Assembly: GCF_016583785.1 (NCBI RefSeq)
Contig: NZ_NRRU01000008.1
Coordinates: 1 to 64,000 of the forward strand
Reading direction: 5' to 3'
DNA length: 64,000 nt
Source of the DNA: Rubrivivax gelatinosus
Lineage (GTDB): Bacteria > Pseudomonadota > Gammaproteobacteria > Burkholderiales > Burkholderiaceae_C
Part shown: positions 1 through 9,098 of the stretch, one piece after another
Position numbering within the stretch: position 1 is the stretch's first letter
Layout: each line of letters starts with the position of its first letter
Position numbers and translations under genes: made by a program
The notes under the pieces: generated by a model
Databases searched by the model: none
What the model was told of the DNA's origin: nothing
The model's input: the letters and a program-made list of their open reading frames with translations, nothing else

Positions 1-206
1 CGGCCGACGGCGCACCCGACTGGCAGCGTGCCGTCTTCGTCGAAAAAGACATCCAGATCGGGCAGGGCCTCGGCGGGCAGGGCGGGGCTCCAGCCGCTGT
101 CGTCGTCGGCTGGCGCGGGCGGCTGGGGCGCGGGTTCGGCCGCGGGCCAATCGGCCTCGCCGAACAGCGGCAGCGTGTCTTCGTCGGGGCGGCGTCGGCG
201 GCTCAT
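1..206 (-). CDS. recD: RecD, exodeoxyribonuclease V alpha subunit (N-terminus only)
   Basis: Reads off the left edge; only the first 68 codons are present. The ATG at 204-206 overlaps the recB stop in an ATGA junction, the same coupling used between recC and recB. The visible residues (MSRRRRPDEDTLPLFGE, then an acidic, proline-rich stretch) hold no helicase motif, so the call rests on order: recC-recB-recD is the usual layout in betaproteobacteria. RecD would be the 5'-3' helicase subunit of the RecBCD repair enzyme. Confidence 0.7.
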   Translation of the reverse strand, partial: MSRRRRPDEDTLPLFGEADWPAAEPAPQPPAPADDDSGWSPALPAEALPDLDVFFDEDGTLPVGCAVG

Positions 207-3200
207 CGCAGGTCCTCCACGGCGTCGAACAGGGCCGACAGGCGTTCGATCAGCGCGACGTCGGGGCGCAGGCTCCAGACGCCGGCGGCGCTGCCGTCGG
301 GGTTGCGCCAGCCCGGGCGCACGCCGCGCACGAACAGCACCATCGCGCCGCCGAGGTGGCGCTCGGGGTCGTAGGCCGAACGCCGCGCGCGCTGCCAGCG
401 GTGCAGCGCGACCAGGTACAGCAGCGCCTGCAACTGGTAGCCGTGGGCGGCGACTTCGCGCGCCACCGGGGCCGGGCCGTAGTCGGCGGCGTTCCAGCCC
501 AGGTGGTTGGACTTCCAGTCGAGCACGTGGCAGCGGCCCTGGTGTTCGAACACCAGGTCCATGAAACCGCGCAGATAACCGTGCAGCGTGCTGAAAGCCA
601 GCGCCGGCACCGGCAGCCCGGCGTCGCGCAGCACCGCGGCCAGTGCGTCGGCACGCAAGGCCGGCGCCGGCAGGCTGAACTCAAGCTCGGCCAAGCGTTT
701 GCCGCGCGCCAGGTCGGCGAGCACGACACCACCCGGCAGCCGGGTCGCGAGCACGTCGCCGAGCAGGTTTTCCAGCATCGGCGCCAGGCGGGCGCTGTCG
801 GCGCCGTCGGCCGGCGGCTGGGCCTTCAGCGCACGCGCGGCGGCTTCGGGCCAGCGGGCGGCGTCGGCGAAATCGGCGTGTTCGAACAGGTGGTGCAGGC
901 ATTCGCCGGCGGCGGCGCCGCGTGGGAAACGCAGCACGTCGTCGGCCGCGAGGCCCGGCGGCGGCGCCGCGCGTGCACCGCGTTCGGCGCCGTCGTGGTC
1001 CAGCGCCGCGCCTTCGTGGCGCAAGCCCTGGGTCAGGCTGCTGTAGCTGCCGATCCACCACGCCGGCGGGATGCGCGCCGGCGGCGCCAGCGCCTGGATC
1101 TTGTCGGGGTCGGCGCGTTCGGGCGCCACCGGCGTGCCGGGGCCGGCCGGCAGCGCACGCAGCGCGACCTGCGGCGAGTTCGCTTCGGCGAAAGCCTGCC
1201 AGGCGGCGGCGATCTGCTCCGGCGTGCGCCTGGCCTGCAGCCAGGCGGCGGGCTCGCTGGCGCCGTCGTCGACCAGCCAGTGGATCAGCGCCTTGCCGCT
1301 TTCCTTGCTCGAACGTTTGCACTGGTAGCTGCCGACGACCAGCACCAGCCGGTGCACCGCGCGTGTCAGCGCGACGTAGATCAGGCGCAGCGTCTCGGCC
1401 GCCTGCTCGACCGCAGCGCGGTCGGCGGCGCCGGGGTCGGTTTCGGCGTCGCCGAAGACCCAGAGCTGGCGGCCGTCGGCGTCGTGCAGCTCCTGGCCTT
1501 CGCCGCTGGCGCCACCGCCGGGGTGGCCGTCCCAGACGAAGGGGCAGAAGACCACCGGGTACTCCAGCCCCTTGCTCTTGTGGATGGTGACGATCTGCAC
1601 CAGGTTGCGGTCGGACTCGAGACGCAGCTGGGTTTCTTCGTCGCCGCCGGGTGCCTGGCGTTCGTCGTGCAGCCAGCGCTGCAGCGCCTCAGGCGCCAGG
1701 CCGGTCTCGGCGGCGCGCTGCAGGCATTCGGCCAGGTGCAGCCAGTTGGTCATCCGGCGTTCGCCGTCGGCGCGTGCCAGCAGGCGGGCGGCGACGCCTT
1801 CGTCCTGCATCCAGCGCCGCAGCATCACCGCGACGCCGCGTGTGAACCAGGTTTCGCGGTAGGCGGCAAAACGCTGCACCCGTTCGCTGAGCGCGGCTTC
1901 GTCGTCGGCGAGCGCGGCGATGGCCGCGGCCTCGGCGCCCATCGCTTCGGTCGCGAGCGCGGCGCGCAGGCGTGCGGCGTTGGCCGGCTCCAGCACCGCG
2001 GCGAGCACACGCTCCAGGTCTTCGGCGTCGGGGCTGGCGAAGACGCTGGCCTGCGACAGCTCGACGCTGCCCACACCCAGCGCCGCCAGCGCCTGGCGCA
2101 TGCGCCAGCCCTGGCGGTGGCTGCGTACCAGCACCGCGATGTCGCCGGCGGCCAGGCCCCGCGCGCCCAGCGTCGCGTCGCCGCGCCGGCCGGCTGCCAC
2201 CAGGCGTGCGATTTCGGCGGCGCAGGCCTGGGCGGCCCGCGCCTGGGCCTGCGGCTTGGCCAGCGGCTGGCCTTCGTCGTCGGCCGGCAGCTGCCAGAGT
2301 TCGAGCGCGGCGCGCCCGGCGCCGGGGTCGGCGAAGGGTGTGCGCGGTTTGGCGCCGCAGCCCACACGCTGGTAATCCAGCCCCTCGAGCATGAAGGCGC
2401 GCGGCTGCTGCGCGAACAAGGCGTTCAGCGCGTCCAGCAGCGGCGCCGACGAACGCTGGTTCTCGGCCAGCGTCCAGTGCGCGCCGGCACGCTCGCGCGC
2501 CGCCAGATAGGTGTGCAGGTCGGCGTTGCGGAAGCTGTAGATCGCCTGCTTGGGGTCGCCGATCAGGAACAGCGGCGCCTCGCCGCCGCCGTAGACGGTC
2601 TCGAAGATAGCCCACTGCAGCGGGTCGGTGTCCTGGAACTCGTCGATCAGCGCCGCCGGGAACCGTGCGCGCAGCGCCGCCGCCAGCCCGGGGCAGTGGC
2701 CGCTGCACAGGCGCTCGTGCAGGTTCTGCAGCATGTCGTCGAAGGCGACGACGCGGCGTTCGCGTTTCAGTTCCCGCAGCCGCGCCGGCGCTTCAGTGAG
2801 CAGGTCCCGCAGCAGCCGCAGGCGTTCGGCTTCGAGCGCGGCGCGCGTGGCGGCCAGCGCCTCCAGCAGCGCGTCGGCGAGTTCGAAAAAGGCGTGCGCT
2901 GCCGGCGGCGCCTGGTCCTTCTTCGGCTTGAGCCGCGTCTTGCCGAGCAGCGGCGCCTTCTCGACCGCTTTGGCCGGTGGCGCCAGCAGCGCCTGCGGCG
3001 CGGCCGTGATCTGGTCCCAGGCGCGCGCCGCGGCGGCGACGCTGTCGGCCTTGTAGATGTTGGCCGGCAGCCGCGGCAGCGCCTCGTGCACGATCGCGAG
3101 AATGCGTTCGCGCTCGCCGCGCCACAGGCTGCGCGCGTCCGCGAACAGTGCGTCCAGCACCGTCGTGTCGCCGCCGCCGGCGGGCGCGTCCAGCGCCTCG

Positions 3201-3850
3201 GGCCAGACCAGCCGCGCCAGCGGCCGGGCACCACGGCGGCGCAGCAGCTCGGTCCATTTCTCGGGCGTGTCGCCGCGCGACAGCAGCAGCGCCGCCAGCG
3301 CCGGCGACAGGCCTTCGCCGGCGACACGCCGGCGCCAGAAGTCGAGCACGACCTCGCGCCGCAGCGCCGCGTCGTCGGCCAGTTCCAGCTGCATCGGCAT
3401 CGCCGACGCGAAGGGCGTGTCGGCCAGCGCGCGCTGGCAGAAGCCGTGGATCGTGAAGATCGAGGCTTCGTCGAAGGTCTGCAGCGCACGTTCGATGCGC
3501 TGGTGCATCTCGGCGTCGGCGAGTTCGACCCCGGGCCGGCGCAGCGCCTGCAGCAGCCCGGCGACGAAGGGGTCGGCCAGCGCCGCGGCGTGGCCGTCCA
3601 GCGCCGCCAGCACGTCGACCAGGCGCGCGCGGATGCGTTCGCGCAGTTCGGCGGTGGCGGCGTTGGTGAAGGTGACGACCAGCACCTGCTGCAGCTCCAG
3701 CCGTTTTTCCAGCAGCAGGCGCAGCACCAGGCCGCAGAGGTTCCAGGTCTTGCCGGTGCCGGCCGAGGCTTCGACCAGCGCGATGCCGTCCAGCGGGCAG
3801 GCGAAGACGTCCAGCGGGCGGGCGACGGCGGCGGGCGTGAAGGCGTTCAT
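203..3850 (-). CDS. recB: RecB, exodeoxyribonuclease V beta subunit
   Basis: A 1215-residue UvrD-type superfamily 1 helicase with a C-terminal nuclease, close to the usual RecB length. Visible motifs are Walker A SAGTGKT (residues 29-35), DEFQDTDP (about 400), GDPKQAIYSFR (about 434), TIHKSKGLEYPVVF in the second helicase half, and the nuclease signature LDWKSN at about residue 1108. In RecBCD this subunit is the 3'-5' motor and the only nuclease, resecting double-strand ends and loading RecA. The start overlaps the recC stop by four bases, so translation is probably coupled across the operon. Confidence 0.95.
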   Translation of the reverse strand: MNAFTPAAVARPLDVFACPLDGIALVEASAGTGKTWNLCGLVLRLLLEKRLELQQVLVVTFTNAATAELRERIRARLVDVLAALDGHAAALADPFVAGLLQALRRPGVELADAEMHQRIERALQTFDEASIFTIHGFCQRALADTPFASAMPMQLELADDAALRREVVLDFWRRRVAGEGLSPALAALLLSRGDTPEKWTELLRRRGARPLARLVWPEALDAPAGGGDTTVLDALFADARSLWRGERERILAIVHEALPRLPANIYKADSVAAAARAWDQITAAPQALLAPPAKAVEKAPLLGKTRLKPKKDQAPPAAHAFFELADALLEALAATRAALEAERLRLLRDLLTEAPARLRELKRERRVVAFDDMLQNLHERLCSGHCPGLAAALRARFPAALIDEFQDTDPLQWAIFETVYGGGEAPLFLIGDPKQAIYSFRNADLHTYLAARERAGAHWTLAENQRSSAPLLDALNALFAQQPRAFMLEGLDYQRVGCGAKPRTPFADPGAGRAALELWQLPADDEGQPLAKPQAQARAAQACAAEIARLVAAGRRGDATLGARGLAAGDIAVLVRSHRQGWRMRQALAALGVGSVELSQASVFASPDAEDLERVLAAVLEPANAARLRAALATEAMGAEAAAIAALADDEAALSERVQRFAAYRETWFTRGVAVMLRRWMQDEGVAARLLARADGERRMTNWLHLAECLQRAAETGLAPEALQRWLHDERQAPGGDEETQLRLESDRNLVQIVTIHKSKGLEYPVVFCPFVWDGHPGGGASGEGQELHDADGRQLWVFGDAETDPGAADRAAVEQAAETLRLIYVALTRAVHRLVLVVGSYQCKRSSKESGKALIHWLVDDGASEPAAWLQARRTPEQIAAAWQAFAEANSPQVALRALPAGPGTPVAPERADPDKIQALAPPARIPPAWWIGSYSSLTQGLRHEGAALDHDGAERGARAAPPPGLAADDVLRFPRGAAAGECLHHLFEHADFADAARWPEAAARALKAQPPADGADSARLAPMLENLLGDVLATRLPGGVVLADLARGKRLAELEFSLPAPALRADALAAVLRDAGLPVPALAFSTLHGYLRGFMDLVFEHQGRCHVLDWKSNHLGWNAADYGPAPVAREVAAHGYQLQALLYLVALHRWQRARRSAYDPERHLGGAMVLFVRGVRPGWRNPDGSAAGVWSLRPDVALIERLSALFDAVEDLR

Positions 3851-6800
3851 GCGAGCGCGCTCCCGCCGGCGTGCGCCAGCAGCGGTTCGAACACCGCACG
3901 GGCGAGCGCCGGGAACTCGCCGCCCAGCGCGTCGGCGATGTGGCCACGCAGCGCCAGCCGGTGCGCTTCTTCGCCGCCTTCGGCCCAGGGTGTGCGTTCG
4001 GTCGTGGTCCAGACCTTGGCGGCGTCGAGCTCGCCGTGCTGCACCAGCGCCAGCGCGCTCTTCGGATAGAAGGGCAGAGGCTTGACCAGCCCGCGGCGGT
4101 ACAGCGCCATCAGCCCGGCCAGCAGCGTGCGCGGCGAATCGGGTGCACGCAGCTCCAGCTCGCCATTGGCCAGGATCCAGCGTGTGCGTGGCGCGACGCC
4201 GGCCGGCGCGGCTGCGGCGATCACCAGGTGCTGGAGCCAGGCTTCGAGCAGATCGGGCGCACGCAGCGTGCGCCAGCGCCAGCGCAGCAGGCCGCTGGCG
4301 CGCAGGTCGGCAAAACCGGCGGCCAGCGTCCAGCGTTCGCCGGCGAGATCGAACACCAGCTCGGCGCCGACGGCCGGCAGCAGCGGCTCGGCACCGGCTT
4401 CGCGCACCTGCGCAGCGAAGGCGCCCAGGCGCGCGAGCTCGGCTTCACGTTGCTGGCGGCCGAGCACACCGGCCGGCAGTTCGGTGCCGGCTTCGGCCAG
4501 CGCCGCGGCCTGCTCAGGCGTGGCGCCGGCCAGCAGCGCCGGCAGCAGGCGTTCGGCGAGTGCGTTGCGCGCCAGCGCGTCGGCCACCAACGGCTCCTCG
4601 TCCTGCAGCGCCTCTTCGTCGTGGCGCAGCGCGATCTGCAGCCGCCGGCGCAGCAGGTAGCGGCAGGGCTGGCGGAAGAACTCGACCAACTGCTCCAGCG
4701 TCGTGCTGCGCCACTCGTCGCCGGGCGGCGGCAGCGGCAGCGTGAAGAAGGGTGCGGCGGGGTCGGCCGGCGTGGCCTCGTCTTCGTCGTCGGCGTCGGC
4801 CGGCAGCGGCGCCAGTGCTGGCACCGCGGCGGCGGCGCCGTGGCGCAGCGCGGCGGCGAGTTCGGCGTCGTGGCTGCGGCGGCGGGCATCGCCATCGGCG
4901 CCGAAGAGTTCGAGCGCGAAAGACTGCAGCGGGTGTTCGACCGTCAGCGCCGCACGTGCCGCGGCCAGCGACGCCGGGTTCTCGGGATCGTCGGCGACCG
5001 CTGGCGCCAGCACGTCCAGCAGCTCGGCCACCAGCACCGAAGGCGGCAGCGGCGCGTTGTCGCGCACGCTGCGGCCACGCCAGCTCAGGTGCAGGCGCTC
5101 GCGTGCCGCCAGCAGCAGGTCGAGGAAGACGTTGCGTTCGTCGAGGCGGCGCTGGCGGTCGCCGCGCCGCGGCGCCAGCGCGACCAGGTCGAACTCGGGC
5201 GCACGCGCTGTCGTCGGGAAGGCACCGTCGTCCAGGCCGATCGCGCAGACCACGCGGTAGGGCAGGCTGCGCAGGCTGGACATCGCCGCGAAGCAGACTG
5301 CGCCGCCGGGCACGCCACCGCGTGCCGGGTCGTCCAGGCGGTCTTCGAGTGCACGCCGCAGCACCGCCAGCGGCAGCGGCGTGGCGCCGGCGCCGGCTTC
5401 GATGTCGGCGCCCAGCTGCAGCAGCGTGCCGCGCAGCTCGCGCAGTGCCGGCAGCTCGTCGCCGGCCGGGTCGAAGAATCGTTCGGTCGCGGCCAGCAGC
5501 AGCCGGCTCCAGGCGGCCGCCGGGCGCGGTGCCGCGGCCTCGTCGTGCAGCGCCTGCAGCGCCCGGGCGTAGGACCAGAAGGCGCCGAGCGCGACCGCGC
5601 CTGAACCTTCGGCGCCGCCGGCGGGCAGCAGCCCGGCGAAGGGCTGGCCGGTATGCGCCGGCAGCACGTGGCCGAGGAACAGGCGCTCCAGCGCGTCGGC
5701 CAGCGTGTGCCGCGGCTCGGCCGGCAGGCCGTAGCCGGCGCGGTGCGCGGCGTCGAAACCCCAGCGCAGGCCGCTCGCCAGCAGCCAGCCGTGCAGGCGT
5801 TCGAGCGCGGGCTCGTCGAGGCCGAAACGGCGCGCCACCAGCGGCTGCTGCAGCAGCGCGAACAGCTCGCTCGCCGGCAGCCGCGACTCCACCAGTGCCA
5901 GCAGCGCCAGCAGCGCCCGCGCCACCGGGTCGCTGCCGCTGCGGCCGCGGCCGGTGATGCCGTAGGGGATGCGGCGCGACGCCGGCGCGGTGCCGAAGAC
6001 GGCGTCGACCAGCGGCGCGGTGGCTTCCAGGTCGGGCGTGACGACGAGCACGTCGGCCGGCGCGAGCGTCGGGTCGGCGGCGAACAGTGCCAGCAGCCGG
6101 TCGTGCAGCGCCTCCAGCTCGCGGGTGCGCGAATGCGCGACGTGGAACTCGATGCTGCGGTCGCCGGCCAGATCGGCGGCCGAGGCGGGTTCGAGCTCGG
6201 CCGAGTCGAGGATGCTGTTCTGCAGCCGCCCGAGCAGGGTGTCGCCGGGGTGTTCGAGGAACAGATGTTCGTCGACGGCGGCGGCATCGGCGGCTTCCAG
6301 CAGGACGTCGATCTGGGCCTGCGTCTGCTGGCCCCAGCCGGCGAGCAGCCGGTTGCCGATCTCGTGGCCGGCGTCGCGGCCGGCGGCACGCAGCCAGGCC
6401 AGGCGGCGGGCGTCGACGAGCTCGAACCAGTACTCGCGGCAGGGGTTGAGCACGTAGACCTCGACCTCGATCGCCTGGCCCAGCGCCGCCAGCAGCCGCG
6501 CGTGCAGCGGCGGCATCGTCGGCAGCGCGAACACGTGCACCCGCTCGGGCAGGCCGGCTTCACGCGCACGCGCCGCGCCGCCCGGGCGCGACAGCGTCTC
6601 GATGAAACCTTCGATCGGGTGCCGGCCCGAGACGCCGGTCTCGGCGACGATGCGCCGCCACAGCGCGGCCTGCCAGTCGGCGTCGGCCGCCGCGGCATCG
6701 CCGGGGAAGGCGACGCTGCGCCCGGTCAGCCACTCGGCCAGCCATTCGGGGCGGTAGGTCACGTACTGCTCGACGACACGCGCGATGCGCAGCGCCAGCT

Positions 6801-7173
6801 CCCAGCGCATCACCGCGTCGGCCTGCGCCAGGTAGCCGGCCAGGCGCGGGTGCGGTGCCACCCACTCGGCGTCGCCGAGCGCACGCCAGACGCGCCAGGC
6901 CAGCACTTCGGGCGCGAACGGCGACTGCGCCTCGTCGATGCCGGGCACGACCCGCGCGATCTGGCGCCACAGCCACTGCGCGAGGTAGTCGAACTGCAGG
7001 TGCGCGCAGACACCCTCGGCGTCGGCGAAGGCCAGCGTCAGCCGCCGGCGCAGCGCCGCGCTGGGCACGACCAGCTGGTCGGCGACGAACAGGTCGGCAC
7101 GTGGCTCGGCCAGGCGTGCGCCCAGCAGCGCGGCAAGCGCCTCGAAGCGGTTGGAGAAATGCAGCGTCAGCAT
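3847..7173 (-). CDS. recC: RecC, exodeoxyribonuclease V gamma subunit
   Basis: A 1108-residue protein matching the RecC family in length, in its opening (MLTLHFSNRFEALAALL) and in lying directly upstream of recB with an ATGA overlap. RecC has the fold of an inactive helicase-nuclease; it splits the duplex and recognises Chi. No intact Walker A is visible, as expected. It is the first gene of the recCBD operon. The 230-bp gap to the divergent aerotaxis gene should hold its promoter, but I cannot point to a clear one. Confidence 0.93.
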   Translation of the reverse strand: MLTLHFSNRFEALAALLGARLAEPRADLFVADQLVVPSAALRRRLTLAFADAEGVCAHLQFDYLAQWLWRQIARVVPGIDEAQSPFAPEVLAWRVWRALGDAEWVAPHPRLAGYLAQADAVMRWELALRIARVVEQYVTYRPEWLAEWLTGRSVAFPGDAAAADADWQAALWRRIVAETGVSGRHPIEGFIETLSRPGGAARAREAGLPERVHVFALPTMPPLHARLLAALGQAIEVEVYVLNPCREYWFELVDARRLAWLRAAGRDAGHEIGNRLLAGWGQQTQAQIDVLLEAADAAAVDEHLFLEHPGDTLLGRLQNSILDSAELEPASAADLAGDRSIEFHVAHSRTRELEALHDRLLALFAADPTLAPADVLVVTPDLEATAPLVDAVFGTAPASRRIPYGITGRGRSGSDPVARALLALLALVESRLPASELFALLQQPLVARRFGLDEPALERLHGWLLASGLRWGFDAAHRAGYGLPAEPRHTLADALERLFLGHVLPAHTGQPFAGLLPAGGAEGSGAVALGAFWSYARALQALHDEAAAPRPAAAWSRLLLAATERFFDPAGDELPALRELRGTLLQLGADIEAGAGATPLPLAVLRRALEDRLDDPARGGVPGGAVCFAAMSSLRSLPYRVVCAIGLDDGAFPTTARAPEFDLVALAPRRGDRQRRLDERNVFLDLLLAARERLHLSWRGRSVRDNAPLPPSVLVAELLDVLAPAVADDPENPASLAAARAALTVEHPLQSFALELFGADGDARRRSHDAELAAALRHGAAAAVPALAPLPADADDEDEATPADPAAPFFTLPLPPPGDEWRSTTLEQLVEFFRQPCRYLLRRRLQIALRHDEEALQDEEPLVADALARNALAERLLPALLAGATPEQAAALAEAGTELPAGVLGRQQREAELARLGAFAAQVREAGAEPLLPAVGAELVFDLAGERWTLAAGFADLRASGLLRWRWRTLRAPDLLEAWLQHLVIAAAAPAGVAPRTRWILANGELELRAPDSPRTLLAGLMALYRRGLVKPLPFYPKSALALVQHGELDAAKVWTTTERTPWAEGGEEAHRLALRGHIADALGGEFPALARAVFEPLLAHAGGSALA

Positions 7174-7326
7174 CGGGTGGCGGCGGGAGTCTAGGGCCGG
7201 CGCAGGCTGCGGGCCTTGTCGACGGGCGGGTGCCGTGCGGGCAGTGTCGGTCCTCGGTGGCTCAGGGTATGAGCCCGGCGCGAGCGGCGCCGCGAGAACT
7301 AGTGCCAGAGTTTTCTTCAGTTCGGT

Positions 7327-7353
7327 TCAAGTCCGCTGATCGGGCGCCGAAAT
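7327..7353 (+). promoter_or_regulatory. Sigma-28 (FliA) type promoter for the Aer-like receptor
   Basis: TCAAGTCC (7327-7334), an 11-base spacer, then GCCGAAAT (7346-7353). This is close to the flagellar sigma-28 consensus (TAAAGTTT, 11 bases, GCCGATAA; TCAAG is a common -35 form in pseudomonads and relatives). It lies 50 bp before the receptor start, which fits a late flagellar/chemotaxis gene. Confidence 0.6.
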
Positions 7354-7403
7354 CTCGAAATACCCCGGTTCGCCTGAGCCGGAGACAAGAAAGGTCTAGC
7401 GGC

Positions 7404-8957
7404 ATGCGCGTGAACGAGCCCGTCACCCAGCGCGAAGTGGAAATGGCTGAAGGCAGCGTGCTGGTCTCGACGACCGATGCGAAGGGCCGCATCACGCACT
7501 GCAACAACGCCTTCGTGCGCATCAGCGGCTTCGACTACGACGAACTGATAGGCCAGCCGCACAACCTGGTGCGCCATCCGGACATGCCGCCGGAAGCGTT
7601 CAAAGACATGTGGATGACGATCAGCAACGGCCGGCCCTGGACCGGCGTCGTCAAGAACCGCTGCAAGAACGGCGACCACTACTGGGTTGTCGCCAACGTC
7701 ACGCCGGTGCTGGAGAACGGCAAGCCGGCGAGCTATATGTCGGTGCGGCTGAAACCGACGCGCGAGCAGATCCGCGACGCCGAGGCCTTGTACGCCCAGG
7801 TGAAGGCGGAGCGCGAGTCGGGGCGGCACACGATCCGCTTGCATGCCGGCGGCGTGCGCTTCCACGGGCTGCGCGACATCCCGTACCGGCTGTTCCGGAT
7901 GTCGCTGACGGTGCGGCTGTTCGGCGCGCTGTTCGCGCTGGTCGCCGGCACCGCCGCGGCGGGCTGGTTGTTCGACAGCGTCTGGGCCCAGGTCGCCGCG
8001 ACGCTGGTCGGCTGCATCGTCATCGGCAGCTGGTTCCACGTCTCGATTGCCCGGCGCCTGGACGAGTGCACGCGCACCGCGGCCCAGATCGCCGGCTGCA
8101 ACCTGACCGGCCGCATCGACTACGACCCGCGCCACCCGCTGGGCAAGCTGACGCGCAACATCTGGCTCGCCAACCTGAACATGCAGGCCATCGTCGCCGA
8201 CGTGCGTGTCGAGGTCGCGGGCATGACCTCGGCGTCCAAGGAGATCGCCCAGGGCAGCAACGACCTGTCGCAGCGCACCGAGACCCAGTCGTCCGAAGTC
8301 CAGCGCACGGCTTCGGTGATGGAACAGATCACCGGCACCGTCAAGGCGACGGCCGGCACCGCGCAGCAGGTGGCGCGTGTCAGCCAGGACGCGACCGAGG
8401 TCGCCGGCCGCGGCGGTGCTGCGGTGGTCGAGCTCGTCAAGACGATGGAGTCGATCGAGAGCTCGTCCAAGCGGGTGGCCGAGGTCATCCAGGTGATCGA
8501 AGGCATCGCCTTCCAGACCAACATCCTGTCGCTCAACGCCGCGGTCGAGGCCGCGCGTGCCGGCGAGCAGGGGCGCGGTTTTGCCGTCGTCGCCAGCGAG
8601 GTGCGCGCGCTGGCGCAGCGCAGCAGCCAGGCGGCCAAGGAGATCCGCGAGCTGATCGGCAGTTCGGTCGAGCAGGTGACCGACGGCGCCCGCCGGGTGC
8701 AGACCGCCGAGGGCGTGATCGCCGAGGTCGTGCAGTCGGTGCACCGCGTCGGCACGCTGGTGGCCGAGATCACGCACGCCACCGGCGAGCAGTCGCAGGG
8801 CATCGCCGAGGTCAACGGCGCGATCTCGACGATAGACCAGTCGACGCAGCAGAACGCCGCGCTCGCGGAGCAGGCCGCCGCGGCCTGCGTCGCGCTCGAG
8901 GCCCGCGCGGCGACGCTGGTGCGTGCGGTTCAGATCTTCCGCGTCGCGACGAACTGA
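7404..8957 (+). CDS. aer: Aer-like aerotaxis receptor (PAS-HAMP-MCP)
   Basis: 517 residues. The N-terminal PAS domain (about 15-120) carries NLVRHPDMP with Arg57, His58 and Asp60 at the same numbers as the FAD-binding residues of E. coli Aer, and NGDHYWV. Two membrane helices (about 171-190 and 195-213) with almost no periplasmic loop are followed by a HAMP-like linker and an MCP signalling tip (FQTNILSLNAAVEAARAGEQ). Aer senses cell redox state through FAD and signals to CheA. ATG 7404 was chosen because the homologous region starts there and the sigma-28 promoter lies just upstream; the frame stays open further 5'. It has no C-terminal CheR-docking pentapeptide. Confidence 0.88.
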   Translation: MRVNEPVTQREVEMAEGSVLVSTTDAKGRITHCNNAFVRISGFDYDELIGQPHNLVRHPDMPPEAFKDMWMTISNGRPWTGVVKNRCKNGDHYWVVANVTPVLENGKPASYMSVRLKPTREQIRDAEALYAQVKAERESGRHTIRLHAGGVRFHGLRDIPYRLFRMSLTVRLFGALFALVAGTAAAGWLFDSVWAQVAATLVGCIVIGSWFHVSIARRLDECTRTAAQIAGCNLTGRIDYDPRHPLGKLTRNIWLANLNMQAIVADVRVEVAGMTSASKEIAQGSNDLSQRTETQSSEVQRTASVMEQITGTVKATAGTAQQVARVSQDATEVAGRGGAAVVELVKTMESIESSSKRVAEVIQVIEGIAFQTNILSLNAAVEAARAGEQGRGFAVVASEVRALAQRSSQAAKEIRELIGSSVEQVTDGARRVQTAEGVIAEVVQSVHRVGTLVAEITHATGEQSQGIAEVNGAISTIDQSTQQNAALAEQAAAACVALEARAATLVRAVQIFRVATN

Positions 8958-9054
8958 CTTCTTGGACGCCGCGATGGTGCCAATGGGCACCTCCGGCGCA
9001 TCAAGCCGGCAGCGCCAAGCGGCCGCCGTGGACCGGCTTTGCCGGGCCACTGGC

Positions 9055-9078
9055 GGCGCCCCCTCGAGGGGGTGCGCC
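9055..9078. terminator. Bidirectional hairpin between convergent genes (REP-like)
   Basis: A near-perfect palindrome centred on CCCCCTCGAGGGGG, flanked by GGCG and GCGCC, in the 141-bp gap where aer and ggt converge. No T-run follows on either strand, so if it terminates transcription it is not a classic intrinsic terminator. From memory, palindromes of this CTCGAG type recur between genes in Comamonadaceae and Rubrivivax-like genomes; this is the only copy in the window. Confidence 0.5.
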
Positions 9079-9098
9079 GAAGGCGCTGCGGGGGTGGG

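Noticed and set aside
356-4069. Long plus-strand open frame (over 1200 codons) opposite recB
   Set aside because: It is antisense to a clear recB with all helicase motifs; high GC leaves the mirror frame free of stops. Its product is Gln/Arg/Gly-rich without any domain.
7326-7340. GGTTCAAGTCC resembling a tRNA T-loop
   Set aside because: The flanks cannot form a five-base T-stem and no acceptor, D or anticodon arms fit upstream; the bases are better explained as a sigma-28 -35 element.
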